Shown piece by piece: positions 6,204-14,277 of a stretch of 64,000 bases of DNA (position 1 is its first letter; each line of letters opens with the position of its first letter). This stretch comes from an uncultured Chlorobiaceae bacterium (GTDB lineage: Bacteria > Bacteroidota > Chlorobiia > Chlorobiales > Chlorobiaceae). The notes under the pieces were generated by a model. It did not search any database. It worked only from the letters and a program-made list of their open reading frames with translations, and was not told the origin of the DNA. Position numbers and translations under genes: made by a program. The DNA lies in the NCBI GenBank assembly GCA_903994365.1, contig CAJEXL010000008.1, forward strand, positions 1-64,000, written 5' to 3'.

Positions 6204-8120
6204 ATGAAGTCTCGTATAGAGAATACACCAAGTAGCAGTAAGCTCCAGAGCACAGATTCCGCCAGGGCAGTAAGTGTATCAACGATCGATATGTTGCAAT
6301 CTGCTGTACGATTGCATCATCAAGGGCATCTGGAAGAGGCGGAAGCTCTCTATAACCAGATATTGCAATTGCAACCAAATCACTTTGAAGTACTCCAGCT
6401 TTTAGCAACCATTGCCTTGCAAAAAAGTACGTCAAAGGGAGGCCGTGAGCTTCAAGGCATAGATCTCTCCAAGGCAACTGGTGTCTCAACGACGGATATG
6501 TTGCAATCTGCGGTGACGTTGCATCAGCAAGGAAAATTAGGAGAAGCAGAGGCTCTCTATAAACGGATATTACAAGCAGAACCCGCAAACTTCGAGGCGA
6601 GCCAGCTTTTGGCGGCAATTGCGGTACAAAAAAGTAATTTCATTGATGCTATTGAGTTATTTGACAAGGCGATCAAAATTAATACCTCTCATCAGAGTTT
6701 ACTGAACAGTTTTGGGATAGTCTTGCATCAATTGAAGAGGTATGATGAGGCATTGTTTTGTTATAACAAAGCCATTACCCTTCAGCCCAATGATCTTGAT
6801 ATCTATTCCAATCGTCATAATGCGTTTCAGGAGCTGAAACCAGGTGAAGATCCCCTGCAAAGTGGTGAGAGGTTTGTTGAGTCTACACCTGAGCATGCCG
6901 ATGTATACTTTAACTTGGGAAATCTTTTCTTTGATCTCAAACGCTATGATGAGGCCTTGCAGAGTTATGATAAAGCTGTTGCGTCAGAGTCTGATTATGC
7001 TGAGGCCCATTACCAGCGAGGGGCGGTTTTATTGGAGTTGCACAGGTATGAGGAGGCATTAAAAAGTTATGATAGAGCAATAGCTGTAAAACCTGATTAT
7101 GCTGATGCCCGGGCTAAACGGGAGAAACTGTTAAAAGAGCGAGAACATTCTAAAGAGGCCTCTTCAAGTGTTGATGTCAAAAAAATTCTTACAGTACGCG
7201 GGGTCACCTTTCTTTTGATTGCTGTTTTTTGTCTTACTCCCTGGGCCTCAGCACCTTTAGCCCTTCTTCTTGGATTGGTTGTGGCGCAGTCTATTGGCCA
7301 TCCATTCCTGAATTTTAATCATAAAGTTACCTCTCTCCTTCTGAAAGCATCCGTTGTTGGATTGGGTTTTGGCATCAATTTCGAAAGTGCAGTCAAAGCT
7401 GGAAGTGACGGGTTTCTCTTTACGATTCTCTCGATTGCCGCAACGCTGGTGATTGGTGCATTGTTGGGAAAATTGCTCAAAGTTGATAAAAAAACCTCAT
7501 ATCTGATCTCCTCTGGCACTGCCATTTGCGGAGGTAGCGCGATTGCGGCAATTGCTCCTGTGATTGATGCCGAGGAGAATCAAGTCTCTGTGGCGCTTGG
7601 AACGGTATTTATTCTCAATTCAGTTGCTCTGTTCCTTTTTCCTGAAGTGGGAAAATTGTTTCACATGACCCAACATCAATTTGGATTATGGTCGGCTATC
7701 GCAATTCATGATACCAGCTCCGTGGTTGGTGCTGCAAGTAAATACGGCCATGAATCGCTGCTAATTGCAACCACGGTAAAGCTTGCACGCTCACTGTGGA
7801 TTATACCTCTTGCACTTGTCAGCTCAATGATGTTCAAAAAGAAGGAGCAGAAGTCTTACAAGATCAAGGCGCCATGGTTTATCGCATTATTTGTTGGAGC
7901 TACGATTATTCACACCTATCTGCCTCAGCTTCAGCCCTTTACCAGAGATGTTGTCCCTGCTGCCAAAGCTGGTCTTACGCTAACATTGTTTCTGATTGGC
8001 GCTGGTTTATCATGGAAAGTTCTGAAAAGTGTAGGTTGGCCACCATTGATACAGGGTATTTTGACATGGGTTGCCATTTCCGTTGTAACATTGCTTATGG
8101 TTCTTGGCGTTGCCTTATGA
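6204..8120 (+). CDS. TPR repeats fused to a YeiH-family (UPF0324) membrane protein
   Basis: 638 aa. The N-terminal ~310 residues are tetratricopeptide repeats. Residues about 29-77 and 94-142 are an internal duplication (MLQSAV-LH-QG-L-EAEALY in both), followed by canonical repeats such as AYFNLGNLFFDLKRYDEALQ-type units. From about residue 325 to the end is a polytopic domain of the YeiH/UPF0324 family (putative sulfate exporters), with GLVVAQSIGHP, SSGTAICGGSAIAAIAPVI and AIHDTSSVVGAAS, and roughly ten hydrophobic segments. YeiH proteins normally stand alone at about 330-350 aa, so the soluble TPR half is an unusual addition, probably a cytoplasmic protein-binding module. Function is inferred from family only. 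The 8121-8302 stretch after it holds no gene. Confidence 0.8.
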   Translation: MKSRIENTPSSSKLQSTDSARAVSVSTIDMLQSAVRLHHQGHLEEAEALYNQILQLQPNHFEVLQLLATIALQKSTSKGGRELQGIDLSKATGVSTTDMLQSAVTLHQQGKLGEAEALYKRILQAEPANFEASQLLAAIAVQKSNFIDAIELFDKAIKINTSHQSLLNSFGIVLHQLKRYDEALFCYNKAITLQPNDLDIYSNRHNAFQELKPGEDPLQSGERFVESTPEHADVYFNLGNLFFDLKRYDEALQSYDKAVASESDYAEAHYQRGAVLLELHRYEEALKSYDRAIAVKPDYADARAKREKLLKEREHSKEASSSVDVKKILTVRGVTFLLIAVFCLTPWASAPLALLLGLVVAQSIGHPFLNFNHKVTSLLLKASVVGLGFGINFESAVKAGSDGFLFTILSIAATLVIGALLGKLLKVDKKTSYLISSGTAICGGSAIAAIAPVIDAEENQVSVALGTVFILNSVALFLFPEVGKLFHMTQHQFGLWSAIAIHDTSSVVGAASKYGHESLLIATTVKLARSLWIIPLALVSSMMFKKKEQKSYKIKAPWFIALFVGATIIHTYLPQLQPFTRDVVPAAKAGLTLTLFLIGAGLSWKVLKSVGWPPLIQGILTWVAISVVTLLMVLGVAL

Positions 8121-8302
8121 GGGCAGCTCCCTTGATCTTCTTTTTGTTGAGCACTTGTCAGGGAGAGTCATCACTTTTGTTTACGGCAGTGCGGCGTTGA
8201 AGGTTATACCAGGATAGTTGTTGGAGCGCAGGGTTGAGCGGCTTTTTACCCAATGCCAAACACCCTGTATCTTCCAACAGGGCATCCGGCACACCGTAGC
8301 AC

Positions 8303-8611
8303 TCAGTTAATCAAATGCGCTTCGCAAGCCTCGCCCTCTTCGAGAGCATCAAGAATTTCGTCAATCTTCTCCTCGCTGTCAATTTCGCCATACCAGAAGC
8401 TTTCAGGGTAGATCACAAGAACCGGCCCTTTCTCGCAGAGGTTGAGGCAGCCTGTGGCCGAGACGGTAACGTCGCTCATGCCGCGATCAGAGAGCTCGCT
8501 TTCAATGTAGGGAATCAGGCTGAGTGACTCTTTTTTGTGGCATATTCCCTGTGGTGTGCCCTGTGCCCTGAAGCTTGCGCAGACCAGAATGTGATGTTTT
8601 GGTTTGTCCAT
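8303..8611 (-). CDS. [2Fe-2S] thioredoxin-like ferredoxin, copy 2 (nif-proximal)
   Basis: 102 aa, starting MDKPKHHILVCASF, with cluster cysteines in CASFRAQGTPQGIC and CLNLC. It lies about 110 bases downstream of nifB on the same strand, the usual place of this ferredoxin in green sulfur bacterial nif clusters, so a role in electron supply to nitrogenase or FeMo-co assembly is likely. GGGAAAC precedes the ATG. It is a near-duplicate of 1962-2288 in the same orientation. The spacer 8612-8721 contains an ATTCATCAT-type low-complexity run also seen before nifE. Confidence 0.88.
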   Translation of the reverse strand: MDKPKHHILVCASFRAQGTPQGICHKKESLSLIPYIESELSDRGMSDVTVSATGCLNLCEKGPVLVIYPESFWYGEIDSEEKIDEILDALEEGEACEAHLIN

Positions 8612-8721
8612 GGTTGTTTCCCGTTTAATTGTTTTAATAATTATTAGTTAATTCTGATGGTATCTTGTACCCTGCTTCGTACAATTCAATCAAAACTCAT
8701 CATTCAACATTCATCATCTCC

Positions 8722-9993
8722 CTACCCGCATCCTCCGCCGGTGCCTGAGCAGCTTGAGCCGCAGGCGTGGATCTGGCTGCTCTTGATCAGGTGCTTCAGA
8801 TCCTGTCCGGTAAAGAGGCCATGCACCGCCTCTTCGATAACCCCTTCAATTACAAGTACCTCAACCCCTTGAGCGTTGAGCACTTTTTTTGGCGAATCAC
8901 CCGCGCCGTTAACCAGCACCGTACGGCAATCGTGCAGCAGGTCCGCCAGTGCTTCCCAGCGCTCCTTGCCCCCGCCAGCCGGTGGAGCCGTTCTCGAATC
9001 GACCAACATGCACTCTCCGTTGTCATCCATGCCGTAAATCAAAAAGCGATCGGCTTCGCCAAGATGCTGGTTGATCAGTACGCCCTCGATGCTGCTGACC
9101 GCAATATATGGTCGACAATCAGTCGGGTTGCTCGGCATTGCCGCTGCTTCTGCAAGTTTCTGCATCATCTCCTCCGTGTTGATTTCGCCGATAATGCCCA
9201 CTGCATCTGCCCGACACCGTGCACAGTGTTTCATTTGCGGCAGAAATGCACTTGTCGCCTGCTGGATTTCGGTCACCATCTCCAGAGAGGGTTCATCAAT
9301 ATTTTCAAAAACAGTCTCCCTGGTGTTGTAGTAGGGGAGACAGTTCAGAATGTCGGCGCCCAGCTCAGCCACTTTCGAAGCGACGGCAATGACGTGCGTA
9401 TCGTTCACTCCTGGAATGATAATGGAGTTGACCTTGGCGGTGACACCAACCTCTTTCAGCCGCTTGAGTGCCTCAAGCTGGTTCTTGATCAGCAGTTTTG
9501 CCGCATCAATACCCCGGTACATTTTTTTCTTATACCTTACCCAGGCATAAATTTCGGCACCTATCTCCGGGTCAATTGCATTGATGGTTATGGTGACATG
9601 GCTCACCTGCAACTGGGCAAGCTCATCAATATACGGGAGCAGATCGAGCCCGTTGGTTGCGAGGCAGAGCAGCATCTCCGGATATTTTGCCCGAACCAGC
9701 CGGAGCGTCTCCATCGTTTCATCCGGGTTGGCAAAGGGATCTCCAGGGCCGGCAATGCCTACTACCGCAATGTTCGGAGAGAGTATCATCGCCTGATCGA
9801 GATAGTACAATGCCTGCTTTGGTGACAGCACCTTGCTGGTGACTCCGGGCCGGTTCTCGTTCATGCAGTCGAATTTACGGCTGCAATAGTTGCACTGGAT
9901 ATTGCATTTCGGCGCAACAGGGAGGTGAATGCGCCCGAACTTGTGTCGGGATGCATCGTTGAAACAGGGGTGGTTTGCTATTTTCAGTGTCAT
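8722..9993 (-). CDS. nifB: Nitrogenase cofactor biosynthesis protein NifB
   Basis: Radical-SAM enzyme that makes NifB-co, the Fe-S-carbide core of FeMo-co. 423 aa. The SAM [4Fe-4S] motif CNIQCNYC lies at residues 30-37, preceded by RIHLPVAPKCN, and VVGIAGPGDPFANP is the GGE-like strand. The C-terminal ~120 residues form a NifX/NafY-type domain (SSIEGVLINQHLGEADRFLI). The tail is Cys/Gly-rich (HACGSSCSGTGGGCG). GGGAGG lies 6 bases before the ATG at 9993. It sits between nifN and the ferredoxin gene, all on one strand. Confidence 0.96.
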   Translation of the reverse strand: MTLKIANHPCFNDASRHKFGRIHLPVAPKCNIQCNYCSRKFDCMNENRPGVTSKVLSPKQALYYLDQAMILSPNIAVVGIAGPGDPFANPDETMETLRLVRAKYPEMLLCLATNGLDLLPYIDELAQLQVSHVTITINAIDPEIGAEIYAWVRYKKKMYRGIDAAKLLIKNQLEALKRLKEVGVTAKVNSIIIPGVNDTHVIAVASKVAELGADILNCLPYYNTRETVFENIDEPSLEMVTEIQQATSAFLPQMKHCARCRADAVGIIGEINTEEMMQKLAEAAAMPSNPTDCRPYIAVSSIEGVLINQHLGEADRFLIYGMDDNGECMLVDSRTAPPAGGGKERWEALADLLHDCRTVLVNGAGDSPKKVLNAQGVEVLVIEGVIEEAVHGLFTGQDLKHLIKSSQIHACGSSCSGTGGGCG

Positions 9994-10004
9994 AATATCC
10001 TCCC

Positions 10005-11363
10005 TTACATATAAGTGTAGCCGATTGATGAAGCATTCTGCCGCTCTTCGATAACGGTGTTGACGATCCGGTCAAAGAGTTCCTGGGTACCACGGTAGCC
10101 AAGGTGGTGCATCCGTTGTCCACCAAAACGATCGTGAATCGGGAAGCCAAGCCGGAGCAGCGGTATATTGTTTTTTCTTGACATGGTATAGCCCTTGCTG
10201 TTGCCGACAAGAAAATCGGGCTGAAGTATTTTTGCCTCATCCTCAATATCGACAAAGTCAACTCCCTCACGTACCTTGATACCGAGTTCATCCATGTCAG
10301 GGACAAGTTCCTCAATCCGTTTTTTCAGCAATCCGCTTTTGCCGCCCGAGGCGCAGAGTACAGGTACCATACCGATCTCCCGCAGAAAGGCGGTCATACC
10401 AATGACCAGATCCTCTTCACCGTAGATGATAACTCTCTTGTCAAAAACATATTTATGGCCATCAGCATAGGCATCAACAAGCCGGCGGCGCTCATCTTCA
10501 TACTTTTCAGCTCGTTTTTCTTCAGTCAACGTTTCGAGCAGGCTGAAAAATTTGTCGCTTTCCTTGATGCCAATGGGCAGAGGAAGATGCCAGGCCGGGA
10601 CACCAAACATCACATCCAGATATCCGGCTGCCGATTTTGAGGCTTCAATTGTTGAACCAAACTCAATACTTGCCATTGCACTGGCCGCCGTTGTAATGGC
10701 GCTTGCAGGTGTGCCGCCCGGCGGAATGCGATGGTATTCTGCCCATGGGCCGCCATCCATGGTCTGTGAATAGTCGGGCAGCATCATGTATGGCACTCCA
10801 AAATCTCCAAGTATCTCCTTGAGATAGCGCATGTCGGCAGGCGAGACCATGTTCGGAAAGAGGTTGATCAGTTTCTGTCGTGGCATCTTTTCGGCCAGTG
10901 CCTTCACCGATGCGTGGACAGCGGCATGAAACCCGTCGATATGGCTGCCCTGATAGCTTGGTGTTGAGGCATGGATCATGATCGGCATGGGCGAGCCATT
11001 TTTGAACTCTTTTTTATACTCCCTCAGAATCATTGGTACATCGTCTCCAATGGTTTCGCTCAGGCAGGTGGTAGCTACACCAATAACATCAGGTTTGTAC
11101 TGGTCGCTGACGTTTTTCAGCCCGATTTTCAGGTTATGGCTGCCGCCAAAAACCGCGCTCTCTTCATGAAAGTTTGATGATGCAATATCAATCGGCTCTT
11201 TATAGTGGCTGATCAGATAACGTCGTATATAGGTTGCACACCCTTGGGAACCGTGCAGGAATGGTACGCAGTTCTCTATTCCCCGGAAGGCGAGGCATGC
11301 ACCAAGAGGGTTGCAAAGTTTGCAGGCGTTCTGGGTTGCTGTTTTTGCGTGTTCGTGTTTCAT
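10005..11363 (-). CDS. nifN: Nitrogenase cofactor scaffold NifN
   Basis: Beta-like subunit of the NifEN complex on which FeMo-co matures. 452 aa from the ATG at 11363 (MKHEHAKTATQNACKLCNP), which has AAGGAGG upstream and overlaps the nifE stop as ATGA. The longer frame to 11396 is less likely. The N-terminal cysteines (NACKLCNPLGAC, FLHGSQGCATY) match the P-cluster-equivalent site, followed by SSNFHEESAVFGG and TTCLSETIGDDV. Confidence 0.95.
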   Translation of the reverse strand: MKHEHAKTATQNACKLCNPLGACLAFRGIENCVPFLHGSQGCATYIRRYLISHYKEPIDIASSNFHEESAVFGGSHNLKIGLKNVSDQYKPDVIGVATTCLSETIGDDVPMILREYKKEFKNGSPMPIMIHASTPSYQGSHIDGFHAAVHASVKALAEKMPRQKLINLFPNMVSPADMRYLKEILGDFGVPYMMLPDYSQTMDGGPWAEYHRIPPGGTPASAITTAASAMASIEFGSTIEASKSAAGYLDVMFGVPAWHLPLPIGIKESDKFFSLLETLTEEKRAEKYEDERRRLVDAYADGHKYVFDKRVIIYGEEDLVIGMTAFLREIGMVPVLCASGGKSGLLKKRIEELVPDMDELGIKVREGVDFVDIEDEAKILQPDFLVGNSKGYTMSRKNNIPLLRLGFPIHDRFGGQRMHHLGYRGTQELFDRIVNTVIEERQNASSIGYTYM

Positions 11364-12721
11364 AGTGAGCCTCCTTTTCTTGGAGCGAACTGCCATACCG
11401 GACTCATGACCGATTGATAGACCTCCAGTGCAAAATTGTACATGCCGATAAATCCGGCGAGAGGGATCTTTCTCTCATGGTTATGATCACAAAATCCAAT
11501 ACCGAGCTTGAAGGCTATCGGTCGCTCTTTGACGCCGCCGATAAGCAGGTCGGCCCCTTTTTCAAGGATAAATTTCGAGAGCTCGACTGGGTTGGAATCA
11601 TCCACAATCACGGTTCCCTCATCGCACATCTCTTTGAGTCTTGCATAATCATCCTGGTTGCCGGTCTGTGAACCTGCCAGTACAACTGACATTCCTATTG
11701 AACGGAGCGCTTTGATGAGTGAAAAGGTTTTGAATGCGCCACCAACATAGATGGCAGCCTTTTTGCCTGTCAGTGCTTTTTTGAATTTCTGCAATGAAGG
11801 GTAGAGCGTTTTCACCTCTTCACTGACAATTTGCTTTGCTGCTTCCATGATATCCGGTCTGTCAGGAAATTTGACGGCGACATCATAGAGCGATTTTGAC
11901 ATATCCTCAATCCCGAAATATGAGACGCGGATGTAGGGAATCCCGTACTTCTCCTCCATCTCTTTGGCCAGCCAGGTCATCGATCCTGAACACTGTACCA
12001 CGTTGAGTGTTGCTCCATGAGCGCGTCGGACAGCATCGATACGTCCGTCACCAGTCAGTGTCGCGACAACCTCAATGCCCATTTTTTCATAGTATTGCCG
12101 TATAATCCACGCTTCACCGGCAAGGTTGAATTCACCGAGAATGTTGATGCTGTATTTGCTGATATCCTCTGTCGATCCTGTCCCGATCAGCTTCATTAGA
12201 GCATGGCAGGCAGCTTTGTAGCCATCTTTTTTGGTGCCTTTGAACCCTTCTGAGTGGACTGGAAGTACCGGGATTCCTGTCTCTCTTGCCACTTTTTTGC
12301 AGACAGCCTCAATATCGTCGCCGATAAGGCCGACAATGCAGGTTGAGTAGATAAAGGCAGCTTTGGGCTTGTACTGTTCAATCAGCTCAATCAGCGACTT
12401 GTAGAGCTTTTTTTCACCGCCGTATATAACATCCATCTCCTGCAGGTCGGTTGAAAAACTCAAGCGGTGAAGCTCAGGGCCCGATGAGACTGCTCCACGA
12501 ATGTCCCAAGTGTATGCTGCACACCCGATAGGCCCGTGAACAAGATGAATGGCATCGGCTACCGGGTAAAGTACAACCCTTGAACCGCAGAAGACGCAGG
12601 CACGCTGGCTCACCGATCCGGAAAGGCTGGAGGTGTCGCAGGCAATATCAGCCTGAGCTACATCACTATTTTTCTCCAGCACCTGCCTCTCTCTTCCCTC
12701 AAGAATACCAATCTGTTCCAT
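11360..12721 (-). CDS. nifE: Nitrogenase cofactor scaffold NifE
   Basis: Alpha-like subunit of NifEN. Recognisable by RACVFCGSRVVLYPVADAIH, LVHGPIGCAAYTWDIRG and STCIVGLIGDDIEAV. The frame is open to an ATG at 12844, giving 494 aa. The extra ~40 residues (with WCTCGACKTIGFQPRRGSIR) come from a dispersed repeat and a TTCATCA-type run, and look like non-native sequence. AAGGG lies 7 bases before the ATG at 12721 (MEQIGILEGRERQVLEK), so that start is preferred; 12727 is also possible. Its stop overlaps nifN by 4 bases, which suggests translational coupling. Confidence 0.93.
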   Translation of the reverse strand: MEQIGILEGRERQVLEKNSDVAQADIACDTSSLSGSVSQRACVFCGSRVVLYPVADAIHLVHGPIGCAAYTWDIRGAVSSGPELHRLSFSTDLQEMDVIYGGEKKLYKSLIELIEQYKPKAAFIYSTCIVGLIGDDIEAVCKKVARETGIPVLPVHSEGFKGTKKDGYKAACHALMKLIGTGSTEDISKYSINILGEFNLAGEAWIIRQYYEKMGIEVVATLTGDGRIDAVRRAHGATLNVVQCSGSMTWLAKEMEEKYGIPYIRVSYFGIEDMSKSLYDVAVKFPDRPDIMEAAKQIVSEEVKTLYPSLQKFKKALTGKKAAIYVGGAFKTFSLIKALRSIGMSVVLAGSQTGNQDDYARLKEMCDEGTVIVDDSNPVELSKFILEKGADLLIGGVKERPIAFKLGIGFCDHNHERKIPLAGFIGMYNFALEVYQSVMSPVWQFAPRKGGSL

Positions 12722-12763
12722 AGCCATACCCTTAAAATATTGTTGCGGGATCTCTTCTCCCTT

Positions 12764-12787
12764 TACCCTTATGCTGCCCCTCCGGGG
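12764..12787 (-). repeat. Dispersed repeat copy in the nifE leader
   Basis: Inverse-orientation copy of the repeat at 2371-2394 (22 of 24 bases match; core GGAGGGGCAGCAT on the minus strand). It contains the short palindrome CCCCTCCGGGG. It lies between nifK and the preferred nifE start. Confidence 0.55.
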
Positions 12788-12830
12788 CTGAAAACCAATT
12801 GTTTTACACGCCCCGCAGGTGCACCATTTT

Positions 12831-12863
12831 TCATCATTCATCATTCACCATTCATCCTTCATC
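12831..12863. repeat. Degenerate TTCATCA-type short tandem run
   Basis: About 33 bases of repeated TCATTCA/TTCATC units between nifK and nifE. The same type of run occurs in the nifB-fdx spacer near 8695-8722. No function can be assigned. Confidence 0.45.
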
Positions 12864-12868
12864 TTCTC

Positions 12869-14251
12869 TTACATCACCAGCTCAAACTTCTCCTCAAGCG
12901 CATCACGATCCTGACGATCCATGATGGCATTCAGAATCTTTTCGAGCAGTCTCAGGCTGCCACCGTACCCGATATTCGGGAAGTAACTGTGGCCGATGCG
13001 ATCAAGGATCGGGAAGCCGAACCTGATGAATGGAATATCTTCATCACGGGCCATATACTTGCCGTAAGTGTTTCCAATCAAAAGGTCAACTGGTTCATTC
13101 TTCATCCACTGGTGAAGCAGGAACATGTCTGCCTGCAGCCCACTCTTGAAGTTTGTTGCCGGTGACCTCTCGTCAAGAAGCTGGCGCATCTGCTTCTCAA
13201 ACCGCTGGCCAGGCGTGCCGCTGACGATATGTACTGGCTTCATGTTCAGGTCGAGCAGGAACTCGGTGAGTGGCAGAAGCTGATCCGGATCACCAAAAAG
13301 CGCAACCCTTTTACCATGCAGATATTGCTCCATGTCGCACATCACATCAACCAGTCTTCCTCTGTCAGTCGTCACCTCTTCAGGCACCGATACTCTGGCA
13401 ACCTTGCTGATTGCCATGATGAAGCGGTCGGTTGCACTGAGACCGATGGGTATGTCGAGCGTTTCGAATGGCACTTTACACTTCTTTTCAAGCGCGATTG
13501 CCGCAGGCTCAGCGCTGACGCTTCCGAGTGCCAGTGAAGCGATGCTGTCGCCGCTGCTCTTCAGTTCATCCACTGTTGTGCCGCCTTTCGGATAAAAAAC
13601 ATGTTTGCCCGTCTGCGGTGCATCAAGAACGTCTGAAGTGTCTGGAAAGAGCACAATGTTGATGCCCATCACTTTTGCAAGGCGTTTAATTTCGCGCATA
13701 TCCGAAGGCTCCATCCATCCTGCGATAATGTTGAACTGGCTCTTTTTGACACCAGTTGACTCCGCAAATTGTGTCGCCATACCAGTTACCATATTGGCGT
13801 AACCAGTGACGTGCGAACCGATAAAGCTTGGCGTGCTGGCATAAATCACATACTTGCCTTCCGGAATTTTACCGTCATCTTTTGCCTTTTTTGTCATCTG
13901 CTGCAAATCATCACCGATAGTTTCACTGAGGCAGGTTGAGTGCACCGCAATGATATCGGGCTCGTAGACCGCGAAAATGGTGTCGATGGCTGCAAGAAGG
14001 TTCGCCTGGCCACCGAACACCGAAGCTCCTTCGGTAAACGAACTTGTTGCCGCCATAACAGGCTCTTTGTAGTGGCGGGTAAGGGTGCTCCTGTGATAGG
14101 AGCAGCACCCTTGTGAACCATGGCTGTGAGGTAGACAGCCATGAATACCGAGCGCAGCATACATGGCGCCGATCGGCTGGCAGGTCTTTGCCGGGTTGAT
14201 CGTCAGCCCTTCGCGCACTTTAACCTCTTTTGATGTGTGTCGTAATAGCAT
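12869..14251 (-). CDS. nifK: Nitrogenase MoFe protein beta subunit NifK
   Basis: Beta subunit of dinitrogenase, 460 aa, about the length of the short NifK form without the N-terminal extension. P-cluster cysteines appear in NPAKTCQPIGA, GCLPHSHGSQGCCSYHR and HSTCLSETIGDDL, with TSSFTEGASVFGG between them. It follows nifD by 26 bases and precedes nifE. Confidence 0.97.
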   Translation of the reverse strand: MLLRHTSKEVKVREGLTINPAKTCQPIGAMYAALGIHGCLPHSHGSQGCCSYHRSTLTRHYKEPVMAATSSFTEGASVFGGQANLLAAIDTIFAVYEPDIIAVHSTCLSETIGDDLQQMTKKAKDDGKIPEGKYVIYASTPSFIGSHVTGYANMVTGMATQFAESTGVKKSQFNIIAGWMEPSDMREIKRLAKVMGINIVLFPDTSDVLDAPQTGKHVFYPKGGTTVDELKSSGDSIASLALGSVSAEPAAIALEKKCKVPFETLDIPIGLSATDRFIMAISKVARVSVPEEVTTDRGRLVDVMCDMEQYLHGKRVALFGDPDQLLPLTEFLLDLNMKPVHIVSGTPGQRFEKQMRQLLDERSPATNFKSGLQADMFLLHQWMKNEPVDLLIGNTYGKYMARDEDIPFIRFGFPILDRIGHSYFPNIGYGGSLRLLEKILNAIMDRQDRDALEEKFELVM

Positions 14252-14277
14252 AATTCAATAGTCTCCGTTTTCTCTTA

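Noticed and set aside
8263-8282. Hairpin CCCTGT/ACAGGG after the ferredoxin gene as terminator
   Set aside because: Only six pairs, and no T run on either strand.
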